Positions 50,553 to 62,700 of a stretch of 64,000 nt of DNA are shown here, piece after piece (within the stretch, counting starts at the first letter, position 1; each line of letters starts with the position of its first letter). Source of the DNA: Coriaria nepalensis (lineage: Eukaryota; Streptophyta; Magnoliopsida; Cucurbitales; Coriariaceae); assembly GCA_027186245.1 (NCBI GenBank), contig CP114481.1, positions 45,477,501-45,541,500 on the forward strand. The letters run 5' to 3'. Position numbers and translations under genes: made by a program. Under the pieces are notes generated by a model. It was not told the DNA's origin and made no database searches. It saw only the letters and a list, made by a program, of their open reading frames with translations.

Positions 50553-53055
50553 TCATTGAAATGATTTTAAGGTTAAACTAATGCACACATTCCTGGCATT
50601 GACCATTCTCAAGTTATGCACAAAACTTGTGTTTGAAGTGCGAAAATAGAATTCGTTCGACTTGCTTTGAAATAAGTTATTGACTTGAAATGACTCATTC
50701 AAATGATTTTAAGGTTAAACGAATGCACACTTTCCTTGCATTGATCATTTGCAAGTTAGGCACAAAACTTGTGTTTGAAGTGCGAAAATAGAATTCGTTC
50801 GCCTTGCTTTGAAATAAGTTATTGACTTGAAATGACTCATTCAAATGATTTTAAGGTTAAACGAATGCACACTTTCCTTGCACTGATCATTTGCAACTTA
50901 TGCACAAAACTTGTGTTTGAAGTGCGAAAATAGAATTCTTTCGACTTGCTTTGAAATAAGATATTGACTTGAAATGACTGATTGAAATGATTTTAAGGTT
51001 AAACGAATGCACACTTTTCTTGCATTGATCATTTCCAACTTGTGCACAAAACTTTTGTTTGTAGTGCAAAAATAAAATTCGTTCGACTTGCTTTGAAACA
51101 GGATATTGACTTGAAATGACTCATTCAAATGATTTTAAGGTTAAACGAATGCACACTTTCCTTGCATTGATCATTCGCAAGTTATGCACAAAACTTTTGT
51201 TTGAAGTGCGAAAATAGAATTCGTTCGACTTGCTTTGAAATAAGATATTGACTTGAAATGACTCATTGAAATGATTTTAAGGTTAAATTAATGCACACAT
51301 TCCTGGCATTGATCATTTCCAAGTTATGCACAAAACTTGTGTTTGAAGTGCAAAAATAGAATTCGTTCGACTTCCTTTGAAATAAGATATTGACTTGAAA
51401 TGACTGATTGAAATGATTTTAAGGTTAAACGAATGCACACTTTCCTTGCACTGATCATTTGCAAGTTATGCACAAAACTTGTGTTTGGAGTGCCAAAATA
51501 GAATTCGTTCGACTTGCTTTGAAATAAGTTATTGACTTGAAATGACTCATTGAAATGATTTTAAGGTTAAACGAATGCACACTTTCCTTGCATTGATCAT
51601 TTGCAAGTTATGCACAAAACTTTTGTTTGGAGTGCGAAAATAGAATTCGTTCGACTTGCTTTGAAATAAGATATTGAGTTGAAATGACTCATTGAAATGA
51701 TTTTAAGGTTAAACTAATGCACACATTCCTGGCATTGACCATTCTCAAGTTATGCACAAAACTTGTGTTTGAAGTGCGAAAATAGAATTCGTTCGACTTG
51801 CTTTGAAATAAGTTATTGACGTGAAATGACTCATTCAAATGGTTTTAAGGTTAAACGAATGCACAATTTCCTTGCATTGATCATTTGCAAGTTATGCACA
51901 AAACTTTTGTTTGAAGTGCGAAAGTAGAATTCGTTCGACTTGCTTTGGAATAAGATATTGACTTGAAATGACTGATTGAAATGATTTTAAGGTTAAACGA
52001 ATGCACACTTTCCTTGAACTGATCATTTGCAAGTTATGCACAAAACTTGTGTTTGGAGTGCAAAAATAGAATTCGTTCGACTTGCTTTGAAATAAGTTAT
52101 TGACTTGAAATGACTCATTCAAATGATTTTAAGGTTAAACGAATGCACACTTTCCTTGCATTGATCATTTGCAAGTTATGCACAAAACTTGTGTTTGAAG
52201 TGCGAAAATAGAATTCGTTCGACTTGCTTTGAAATAAGATATTGACTTGAAATGACTGATTGAAATGATTTTAAGGTAAAACGAATGCACACTTTCCTTG
52301 CACTGACCATTTGCAAGTTATGCACAAAACTTGTGTTTGGAGTGCAAAAATAGAATTCGTTGGACTTGCTTTGAAATAAGTTATTAACTTGAAATGACTC
52401 ATTCAAATGATTTTAAGGCTAAACGAATGCACACTTTCCTTGCATTGATCATTTGCAAGTTATGCACAAAACTTTTGTTTGAAGTGCGAAAACAATTCGT
52501 TCGACTTGCTTTGAAAGAAGATATTGACTTGAAATGACTCATTGAAATGATTTTAAGGTTAAATTAATGCACACATTCCTGGCATTGATCATTTCCAAGT
52601 TAAACACAAAACTTGTGTTTGAAGTGCCAAAATAGAATTCGTTCGACTTCCTTTGAAATAAGATATTGACTTGAAATGACTGATTGAAATGATTTTAAGG
52701 TTAAACGAATGCACACTTTCCTTGCACTGATCATTTGCAACTTATGCACAAAACTTGTGTTTGGAGTGCCAAAATAGAATTCGGTCGACTTGCTTTGAAA
52801 TAAGTTATTGACTTGAAATGACTCATTCAAATGATTTTAAGGTTAAACGAATGCACACTTTCGTTGCACTGATCATTTGCAAGTTATGCACAAAACTTGT
52901 GTTTGGAGTGCCAAAATAGAATTCGTTCGACTTGCTTTGAAATAAGTTATTGACTTGAAATGACTCATTGAAATGATTTTAAGGTTAAACGAATGCACAC
53001 TTTCCTTGCATTGATCATTTGCAAGTTATGCACAAAACTTTTGTTTGGAGTGCGA
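50553..53055. repeat. Mosaic satellite between two identical segments
   Basis: Assembled from pieces also found elsewhere: 51650-52125 resembles 48660-49130 (2982 bp, 21 monomers), and 52340-52860 resembles 44680-45190 and 37150-37680, including the 2-bp deletion. Variants TTAGGCACAAAAC and GTTCGCCTTGC appear near 50757 and 50800 and recur near 58140 and 59275. Confidence 0.8.
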
Positions 53056-54952
53056 AAATAGAATTCGTTCGACTTGCTTTGAAATAAGATATTGAGTTGA
53101 AATGACTCATTGAAATGATTTTAAGGTTAAACTAATGCACACATTCCTGGCATTGACCATTCTCAAGTTATGCACAAAACTTGTGTTTGAAGTGCGAAAA
53201 TAGAATTCGTTCGACTTGCTTTGAAATAAGTTATTGACGTGAAATGACTCATTCAAATGGTTTTAAGGTTAAACGAATGCACAATTTCCTTGCATTGATC
53301 ATTTGCAAGTTATGCACAAAACTTTTGTTTGAAGTGCGAAAGTAGAATTCGTTCGACTTGCTTTGGAATAAGATATTGACTTGAAATGACTGATTGAAAT
53401 GATTTTAAGGTTAAACGAATGCACACTTTCCTTGAACTGATCATTTGCAAGTTATGCACAAAACTTGTGTTTGGAGTGCAAAAATAGAATTCGTTCGACT
53501 TGCTTTGAAATAAGTTATTGACTTGAAATGACTGATTGAAATGATTTTAAGGTTAAACGAATGCACATTTTCCTTGCACTGATCATTTGCAACTTATGCA
53601 CAAAACTTGTGTTTGAAGTGCGAAAATAGAATTCTTTCGACTTGCTTTGAAATAAGATATTGACTTGAAATGATTGATTGAAATGATTTTAAGGTTAAAC
53701 GAATGCACACTTTTCTTGCATTGATCATTTCCAACTTGTGCACAAAACTTTTGTTTGTAGTGCAAAAATAAAATTCGTTCGACTTGCTTTGAAACAAGAT
53801 ATTGACTTGAAATGACTCATTGAAATGATTTTAAGGTTAAACTAATGCACACATTCCTGGCATTGATCATTCCCAAGTTATGCACAAAACTTTTGTTTGA
53901 AGTGCGAAAGTAGAATTCGTTCGACTTGCTTTGGAATAAGATATTGACTTGAAATGACTGATTGAAATGATTTTAAGGTTAAACGAATGCACACTTTCCT
54001 TGAACTGATCATTTGCAAGTTATGCACAAAACTTGTGTTTGGAGTGCAAAAATAGAATTCGTTCGACTTGCTTTGAAATAAGTTATTGACTTGAAATGAC
54101 TCATTCAAATGATTTTAAGGTTAAACGAATGCACACTTTCCTTGCACTGATCATTTGCAAGTTATGCACAAAACTTTTGTTTGAAGTGCGAAAATAGAAT
54201 TCGTTCGACTTGCTTTGAAATAAGATATTGACTTGAAATGACTCATTGAAATGATTTTAAGGTTAAATTAATGCACACATTCCTGGCATTGATCATTTCC
54301 AAGTTATGCACAAAACTTGTGTTTGAAGTGCGAAAATAGAATTCGTTCGACTTGCTTTGAAAAAAGATATTGACTTGAAATGACTGATTGAAATGATTTT
54401 AAGGTTAAACGAATGCACACTTTCCTTGCACTGATCATTTGCAACTTATGCACAAAACTTGTGTTTGGAGTGCCAAAATAGAATTCGGTCGACTTGCTTT
54501 GAAATAAGTTATTGACTTGAAATGACTCATTCAAATCATTTTAAGGTTAAACGAATGCACACTTTCGTTGCCTTGATCATTTGCAAGTTATGCACAAAAC
54601 TTTTGTTTGAAGTGCGGAAATAGAATTCGTTCGACTTGCTTTGGAATAAGATATTGACTTCAATTGACTGATTGAAATGATTTTAAGGTTAAACGAATGC
54701 ACACTTTCCTTGCACTGATCATTTGCAAGTTATGCACAAAACTTGTGTTTGGAGTGCCAAAACAGAATTCGTTCGACTTGCTTTGAAATAAGTTATTAAT
54801 TTGAAATGACTGATTGAAATGATTTTAAGGTTAAACGAATGCACACATTTCTTGCATTGATCATTTCCAACTTGTGCACAAAACTTTTGTTTGTAGTCCA
54901 AAAATAAAATTCGTTCGACTTGCTTTGAAACAAGATATTGACTTGAAATGAC
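53056..54952. repeat. 31-monomer offset duplication, copy 2
   Basis: Repeats 48656-50552. Divergence begins near 54953, where this copy continues GACTGATTG and the other GACTCATTG. One consequence is a 100-codon open stretch at 54719-55021 created by the new junction; it has no sign of being a gene. Confidence 0.85.
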
Positions 54953-55208
54953 TGATTGAAATGATTTTAAGGTTAAACGAATGAACACTTTCCTTGCACT
55001 GATCATTTGCAACTTATGCACAAAACTTGTGTTTGAAGTGCGAAAATAGAATTCTTTCGACTTGCTTTGAAATAAGATATTGACTTGAAATGATTGATTG
55101 AAATGATTTTAAGGTTAAACGAATGCACACTTTTCTTGCATTGATCATTTCCAACTTGTGCACAAAACTTTTGTTTGTAGTGCAAAAATAAAATTCGTTC
55201 GACTTGCT
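54953..55208. repeat. Junction with an E-type module
   Basis: About two monomers carrying CGAATGAACAC, GAATTCTTTCG and CAACTTGTGCAC join the preceding duplication to the third copy of the 2.56-kb piece. No unique sequence is seen. Confidence 0.7.
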
Positions 55209-57775
55209 TCGAAACAAGAGATTGACTTGAAATGACTCATTGAAATGATTTTAAGGTTAAACTAATGCACACATTCCTTGCACTGATCATTTGCAAGTTA
55301 TGCACAAAACTTTTGTTTGAAGTGCGAAAATAGAATTCGTTCGACTTGCTTTGAAATAAGGTATTGACTTGAAATGACTCATTGAAATGATTTTAAGGTT
55401 AAACGAATGCACACTTTCCTTGCACTGATCATTTGCAAGTTATGCACAAAACTTGTGTTTGGAGTGCCAAAATAGAATTCGTTCGACTTGCTTTGAAATA
55501 GGTTATCAACTTGAAATGACTCGTTCAAATGATTTTAAGGTTAAACGAATGCACACTTTCCTTGCATTGATCATTCGCAAGTTATGCACAAAACTTTTGT
55601 TTGAAGTGCGAAAATAGAATTCGTTCGACTTGCTTTGAAATAAGATATTGACTTGAAATGACTCATTGAAATGATTTTAAGGTTAAATTAATGCACACAT
55701 TCCTGGCATTGATCATTTCCAAGTTATGCACAAAACTTGTGTTTGAAGTGCGAAAATAGAATTCGTTCGACTTGCTTTGAAATAAGATATTGACTTGAAA
55801 TGACTGATTGAAATGATTTTAAGGTTAAACGAATGCACACTTTCCTTGCACTGATCATTTGCAACTTATGCACAAAACTTGTGTTTGAAGTGCGAAAATA
55901 GAATTCTTTCGACTTGCTTTGAAATAAGATATTGACTTGAAATGATTGATTGAAATGATTTTAAGGTTAAACGAATGCACACTTTTCTTGCATTGATCAT
56001 TTCCAACTTGTGCACAAAACTTTTGTTTGTAGTGCAAAAATAAAATTCGTTCGACTTGCTTTGAAACAAGATATTGACTTGAAATGACTCATTGAAATGA
56101 TTTTAAGGTTAAACTAATGCACACGTTCCTGGCATTGATCATTCCCAAGTTATGCACAAAACTTGTGTTTGAAGTGCGAAAATAGAATTCGTTCCACGTG
56201 CTTTGAAATAAGTTATTGACTTGAACTGACTCATTGAAATGATTTTAAGGTTAAACGAATGCACACTTTCCTTGCATTGATCATTCGCAAGTTATGCACA
56301 AAACTTTTGTTTGAAGTGCGAAAATAGAATTCGTTCGAATTGCTTTGAAATAAGATATTGACTTGAAATGACTCATTGAAATGATTTTAAGGTTAAATTA
56401 ATGCACACATTCCTGGCATTGATCATTTCCAAGTTATGCACAAAACTTGTGTTTGAAGTGCGAAAATAGAATTCGTTCGACTTGCTTTGAAATAAGGTAT
56501 TGACTTGAAATGACTCATTGAAATGATTTTAAGGTTAAACGAATGCACACTTTCCTTGCACTGATCATTTGCAAGTTATGCACAAAACTTGTGTTTGGAG
56601 TGCCAAAATAGAATTCGTTCGACTTGCTTTGAACTAGGTTATCAACTTGAAATGACTCGTTCAAATGATTTTAAGGTTAAACGAATGCACACTTTCCTTG
56701 CATTGATCATTCGCAAGTTATGCACAAAACTTTTGTTTGAAGTGCGAAAATAGAATTCGTTCGACTTGCTTTGAAATAAGATATTGACTTGAAATGACTC
56801 ATTGAAATGATTTTAAGGTTAAATTAATGCACACATTCCTGGCATTGATCATTTCCAAGTTATGCACAAAACTTGTGTTTAAAGTGCGAAAATAGAATTC
56901 GTTCGACTTGCTTTGAAATAAGATATTGACTTGAAATGACTGATTGAAATGATTTTAAGGTTAAACGAATGCACATTTTCCTTGCACTGATCATTTGCAA
57001 GTTATGCACAAAACTTGTGTTTGAAGTGCGAAAATAGAATTCTTTCGACTTGCTTTGAAATAAGATATTGACTTAAAATGATTGATTGAAATGATTTTAA
57101 GGTTAAACGAATGCACACTTTTCTTGCATTGATCATTTCCAACTTGTGCACAAAACTTTTGTTTGTAGTGCAAAAATAAAATTCGTTCGACTTGCTTTGA
57201 AACAAGATATTGACTTGAAATGACTCATTGAAATGATTTTAAGGTTAAACTAATGCACACATTCCTGGCATTGATCATTCCCAAGTTATGCACAAAACTT
57301 GTGTTTGAAGTGCGAAAATAGAATTCGTTCCACGTGCTTTGAAATAAGTTATTGACTTGAACTGACTCATTGAAATGATTTTAAGGTTAAACGAATGCAC
57401 ACTTTCCTTGCACTGATCATTTGCAAGTTATGCACAAAACTTGTGTTTGGAGTGCCAAAATAGAATTCGTTCGACTTGCTTTGAAATAAGTTATTGACTT
57501 GAAATGACTCATTAAAATGATTTTAAGGTTAAACGAATGCACACTTTCCTTGAACTGATCATTTGCAAGTTATGCACAAAACTTGTGTTTGGAGTGCAAA
57601 AATAGAATTCGTTCGACTTGCTTTGAAATAAGATATTGAGTTGAAATGACTCATTGAAATGATTTTAAGGTTAAACTAATGCACACATTCCTGGCATTGA
57701 CCATTCTCAAGTTATGCACAAAACTTGTGTTTGAAGTGCGAAAATAGAATTCGTTCGACTTGCTTTGAAATAAGT
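55209..57775. repeat. Third copy of a 2.56-kb piece of the superunit
   Basis: Matches 38740-41306 and 46265-48831. It begins at CGAAACAAGAGATTG and ends where those copies have TTGACGTGAAATG and this has TTGACTTGAAATG. It has more private changes than the first two copies have from each other, for example TTCGAATTGC near 56335, TTTGAACTAGG near 56630 and GTTTAAAGTGCG near 56877. It is therefore an older or separately derived copy. Confidence 0.85.
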
Positions 57776-58224
57776 TATTGACTTGAAATGACTCATTGAA
57801 ATGATTTTAAGGTTAAACGAATGCACACTTTCCTTGCACTGATCATTTGCAAGTTATGTACAAAACTTTTGTTTGAAGTGCGAAAATAGAATTCATTCGA
57901 CTTGCTTTGAAATAAGTTATTGACTTGAAATGACTGATTGAAATGATTTTAAGGTTAAACGAATGCACACTTTCCTTGCACTGATCATTTGCAAGTTATG
58001 CACAAAACTTGTGTTTGGAGTGCCAAAATAGAATTCGTTCGACTTGCTTTGAAATAAGTTATTGACTTGAAATGACTCATTCAAATGATTTTAAGGTTAA
58101 ACGAATGCACACTTTCCTTGCATTGATCATTTGCAAGTTAGGCACAAAACTTGTGTTTGAAGTGCGAAAATAGAATTCGTTCGCCTTGCTTTGAAATAAG
58201 ATATTGACTTGAAATGACTGATTG
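57776..58224. repeat. A-B satellite monomers
   Basis: About three ordinary monomers, with TATGTACAAAAC near 57855, TTAGGCACAAAAC near 58138 and GTTCGCCTTGC near 58182 as the only notable variants. Confidence 0.75.
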
Positions 58225-59760
58225 AAATGATTTTAAGGTTAAACGAATGCACACTTTCCTTGCACTGATCATTTGCAAGTTATGCACAAAACTTTTGTTT
58301 GAAGTGCGAAAATAGAATTCGTTCGACTTGCTTTGAAATAAGATATTGACTTGAAATGACTCATTGAAATGATTTTAAGGTTAAATTAATGCACACATTC
58401 CTGGCATTGATCATTTCCAAGTTATGCACAAAACTTGTGTTTGAAGTGCGAAAATAGAATTCGTTCGACTTGCTTTGAAATAAGATATTGACTTGAAATG
58501 ACTGATTGAAATGATTTTAAGGTTAAACGAATGCACACTTTCCTTGCACTGATCATTTGCAACTTATGCACAAAACTTGTGTTTGGAGTGCCAAAATAGA
58601 ATTCGGTCGACTTGCTTTGAAATAAGTTATTGACTTGAAATGACTCATTCAAATCATTTTAAGGTTAAACGAATGCACACTTTCGTTGCCTTGATCATTT
58701 GCAAGTTATGCACAAAACTTTTGTTTGAAGTGCGGAAATAGAATTCGTTCGACTTGCTTTGGAATAAGATATTGACTTCAATTGACTGATTGAAATGATT
58801 TTAAGGTTAAACGAATGCACACTTTCCTTGCACTGATCATTTGCAAGTTATGCACAAAACTTGTGTTTGGAGTGCCAAAATAGAATTCGTTCGACTTGCT
58901 TTGAAATAAGTTATAAATTTGAAATGACTGATTGAAATGATTTTAAGGTTAAACGAATGCACACATTTCTTGCATTGATCATTTCCAACTTGTGCACAAA
59001 ACTTTTGTTTGTAGTCCAAAAATAAAATTCGTTCGACTTGCTTTGAAACAAGATATTGACTTGAAATGACTCATTGAAATGATTTTAAGGTTAAACTAAT
59101 GCACACATTCCTGGCATTGACCATTCTCAAGTTATGCACAAAACTTGTGTTTGAAGTGCGAAAATAGAATTCGTTCGACTTGCTTTGAAATAAGTTATTG
59201 ACTTGAAATGACTCATTCAAATGATTTTAAGGTTAAACGAATGCACACTTTCCTTGCATTGATCATTTGCAAGTTAGGCACAAAACTTGTGTTTGAAGTG
59301 CGAAAATAGAATTCGTTCGCCTTGCTTTGAAATAAGTTATTGACTTGAAATGACTCATTCAAATGATTTTAAGGTTAAACGAATGCACACTTTCCTTGCA
59401 CTGATCATTTGCAACTTATGCACAAAACTTGTGTTTGAAGTGCGAAAATAGAATTCTTTCGACTTGCTTTGAAATAAGATATTGACTTGAAATGACTGAT
59501 TGAAATGATTTTAAGGTTAAACGAATGCACACTTTTCTTGCATTGATCATTTCCAACTTGTGCACAAAACTTTTGTTTGTAGTGCAAAAATAAAATTCGT
59601 TCGACTTGCTTTGAAACAGGATATTGACTTGAAATGACTCATTCAAATGATTTTAAGGTTAAACGAATGCACACTTTCCTTGCATTGATCATTCGCAAGT
59701 TATGCACAAAACTTTTGTTTGAAGTGCGAAAATAGAATTCGTTCGACTTGCTTTGAAATA
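58225..59760. repeat. 60-monomer offset duplication of 49707-51242
   Basis: Matches 49707-51242 at 8518 bp (60 monomers minus the 2-bp deletion between them). Shared markers are GAATTCGGTCG, GTTGCCTTGATC, GTGCGGAAATAG, GTAGTCCAAAAAT, TTAGGCACAAAAC, GTTCGCCTTGC and GAAACAGGATATTG. Differences include TTATAAATTTG near 58912 for TTATTAATTTG, and AAATAAGATATTG near 58465 for AAAAAAGATATTG. Confidence 0.85.
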
Positions 59761-62700
59761 GGTTATTAACTTGAAATGACTCGTTCAAATGATTTTAAGG
59801 TTAAACGAATGCACACTTTCCTTGCATTGATCATTCGCAAGTTATGCACAAAACTTTTGTTTGAAGTGCGAAAATAGAATTCGTTCGACTTGCTTTGAAA
59901 TAAGATATTGACTTGAAATGACTCATTGAAATGATTTTAAGGTTAAATTAATGCACACATTCCTGGCATTGATCATTTCCAAGTTATGCACAAAACTTGT
60001 GTTTGAAGTGCAAAAATAGAATTCGTTCGACTTGCTTTGAAATAAGATATTGACTTGAAATGACTGATTGAAATGATTTTAAGGTTAAACGAATGCACAC
60101 TTTCCTTGCACTGATCATTTGCAAGTTATGCACAAAACTTGTGTTTGGAGTGCCAAAATAGAATTCGTTCGACTTGCTTTGAAATAAGTTATTGACTTGA
60201 AATGACTCATTGAAATGATTTTAAGGTTAAACGAATGCACACTTTCCTTGCATTGATCATTTGCAAGTTATGCACAAAACTTTTGTTCGGAGTGCGAAAA
60301 TAGAATTCGTTCGACTTGCTTTGAAATAAGATATTGAGTTGAAATGACTCATTGAAATGATTTTAAGGTTAAACTAATGCACACATTCCTGGCATTGACC
60401 ATTCTCAAGTTATGCACAAAACTTGTGTTTGAAGTGCGAAAATAGAATTCGTTCGACTTGCTTTGAAATAAGTTATTGACTTGAAATGACTGATTGAAAT
60501 GATTTTAAGGTTAAACGAATGCACACTTTCCTTGCACTGATCATTTGCAAGTTATGCACAAAACTTGTGTTTAGAGTGCCAAAATAGAATTCGTTTGACT
60601 TACTTTGAAATAAGTTATTGACTTGAAATGACTCATTCAAATGATTTTAAGGTTAAACGAATGCACACTTTCCTTGCATTGATCATTTGCAAGTTATGCA
60701 CAAAACTTGTGTTTGAAGTGCGAAAATAGAATTCGTTCGACTTGCTTTGAAATAAGATATTGACTTGAAATGACTGATTGAAATGATTTTAAGGTTAAAC
60801 GAATGCACACTTTCCTTGCACTGATCATTTGCAAGTTATGCACAGAACTTGTGTTTGGAGTGCCAAAATAGAATTCGTTCGACTTGCTTTGAAATAAGTT
60901 ATTAATTTGAAATGACTCATTCAAATGATTTTAAGGTTAAACGAATGCACACTTTCCTTGCATTGATCATTTGCAAGTTATGCACAAAACTTGTGTTTGG
61001 AGTGCCAAAATAGAATTCGTTCGATTTGCTTTGAAATAAGTTATTGACTTGAAATGACTCATCAAATGATTTTAAGGTTAAATTAATGCACACATTCCTG
61101 GCATTGATCATTTCCAAGTTATGCACAAAACTTGTGTTTGAAGTGCGAAAATAGAATTCGTTCGACTTGGTTTGAAATAAGATATTGACTTGAAATGACT
61201 GATTGAAATGATTTTAAGGTTAAACGAATGCACACTTTCCTTGCACTGATCATTTGCAACTTATGCACAAAACTTGTGTTTGGAGTGCCAAAATAGAATT
61301 CGGTCGACTTGCTTTGAAATAAGTTATGGACTTGAAATGACTCATTCAAATCATTTTAAGGTTAAACGAATGCACACTTTCGTTGCCTTGATCATTTGCA
61401 AGTTATGCACAAAACTTTTGTTTGAAGTGCGAAAATAGAATTCGTTCGACTTGATTTGGAATAAGATATTGACTTCAATTGACTGATTGAAATGATTTTA
61501 AGGTTAAACGAATGCACACTTTCCTTGCACTGATCATTTGCAAGTTATGCACAAAACTTGTGTTTGGAGTGCCAAAATAGAATTCGTTCGACTTGCTTTG
61601 AAATAAGTTATTGACTTGAAATGACACATTCAAATGATTTTAAGGTTAAACGAATGCACACTTTCCTTGCATTGATCAATTGCAAGTTATGCACAAAACT
61701 TTTGTTTGAAGTGCGAAAATAGAATTCGTTCTACTTGCTTTGAAATAAAATATTGACTTGAAATGACTCATTGAAATGATTTTAAGGTTAAATTAATGCA
61801 CACATTCCTGGCATTGATCATTTCCAAGTTATGCACAAAACTTGTGTTTGAAGTGCGAAAATAGAATTCGTTCGACTTGCTTTGAAATAAGATATTGACT
61901 TCAAATGACTGATTGAAATGATTTTAAGGTTAAACGAATGCACACTTTCCTTGCACTGATCATTTGCAACTTATGCACAAAACTTGTGTTTGAAGTGCGA
62001 AAATAGAATTCTTTCGACTTGCTTTGAAATAAGATATTGACTTGAAATGACTCATTGAAATGATTTTAAGGTTAAATTAATGCACACATTCCTGGCATTG
62101 ATCATTTCCAAGTTATGCACAAAACTTGTGTTTGAAGTGCGAAAATAGAATTCGTTCGACTTGCTTTGAAATAAGATATTGAGTTGAAATGACTCATTGA
62201 AATGATTTTAAGGTTAAACGAATGCACACTTTCCTTGCATTGATCATTTGCAAGTTATGCACAAAACTTGTGTTTGAAGTGCGAAAATAGAATTCGTTCG
62301 CCTTGCTTTGAAATAAGATATTGACTTGAAATGACTGATTGAAATGATTTTAAGGTTAAACGAATGCACACTTTCCTTGCACTGATCATTTGCAAGTTAT
62401 GCACAAAACTTTTGTTTGAAGTGCGAAAATAGAATTCGTTCGACTTGCTTTGAAATAAGTTATTGACTTGAAATGACTCATTGAAATGATTTTAAGGTTA
62501 AACGAATGCACACTTTCCTTGCACTGATCATTTGCAAGTTATGCACAAAACTTTTGTTTGAAGTGCGAAAATAGAATTCGTTCGACTTGCTTTGAAATAA
62601 GTTATTGACTTGAAATGACTGATTCAAATGATTTTAAGGTTAAACGAATGCACACTTTCCTTGCACTGATAATTTGCAAGTTATGCACAAAACTTGTGTT

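Noticed and set aside
54719..55021. 100-residue open stretch, the longest in the window
   Set aside because: It is produced by the junction of two duplicated satellite segments and consists entirely of monomer sequence; the equivalent position at 50319 is open for only 60 codons.
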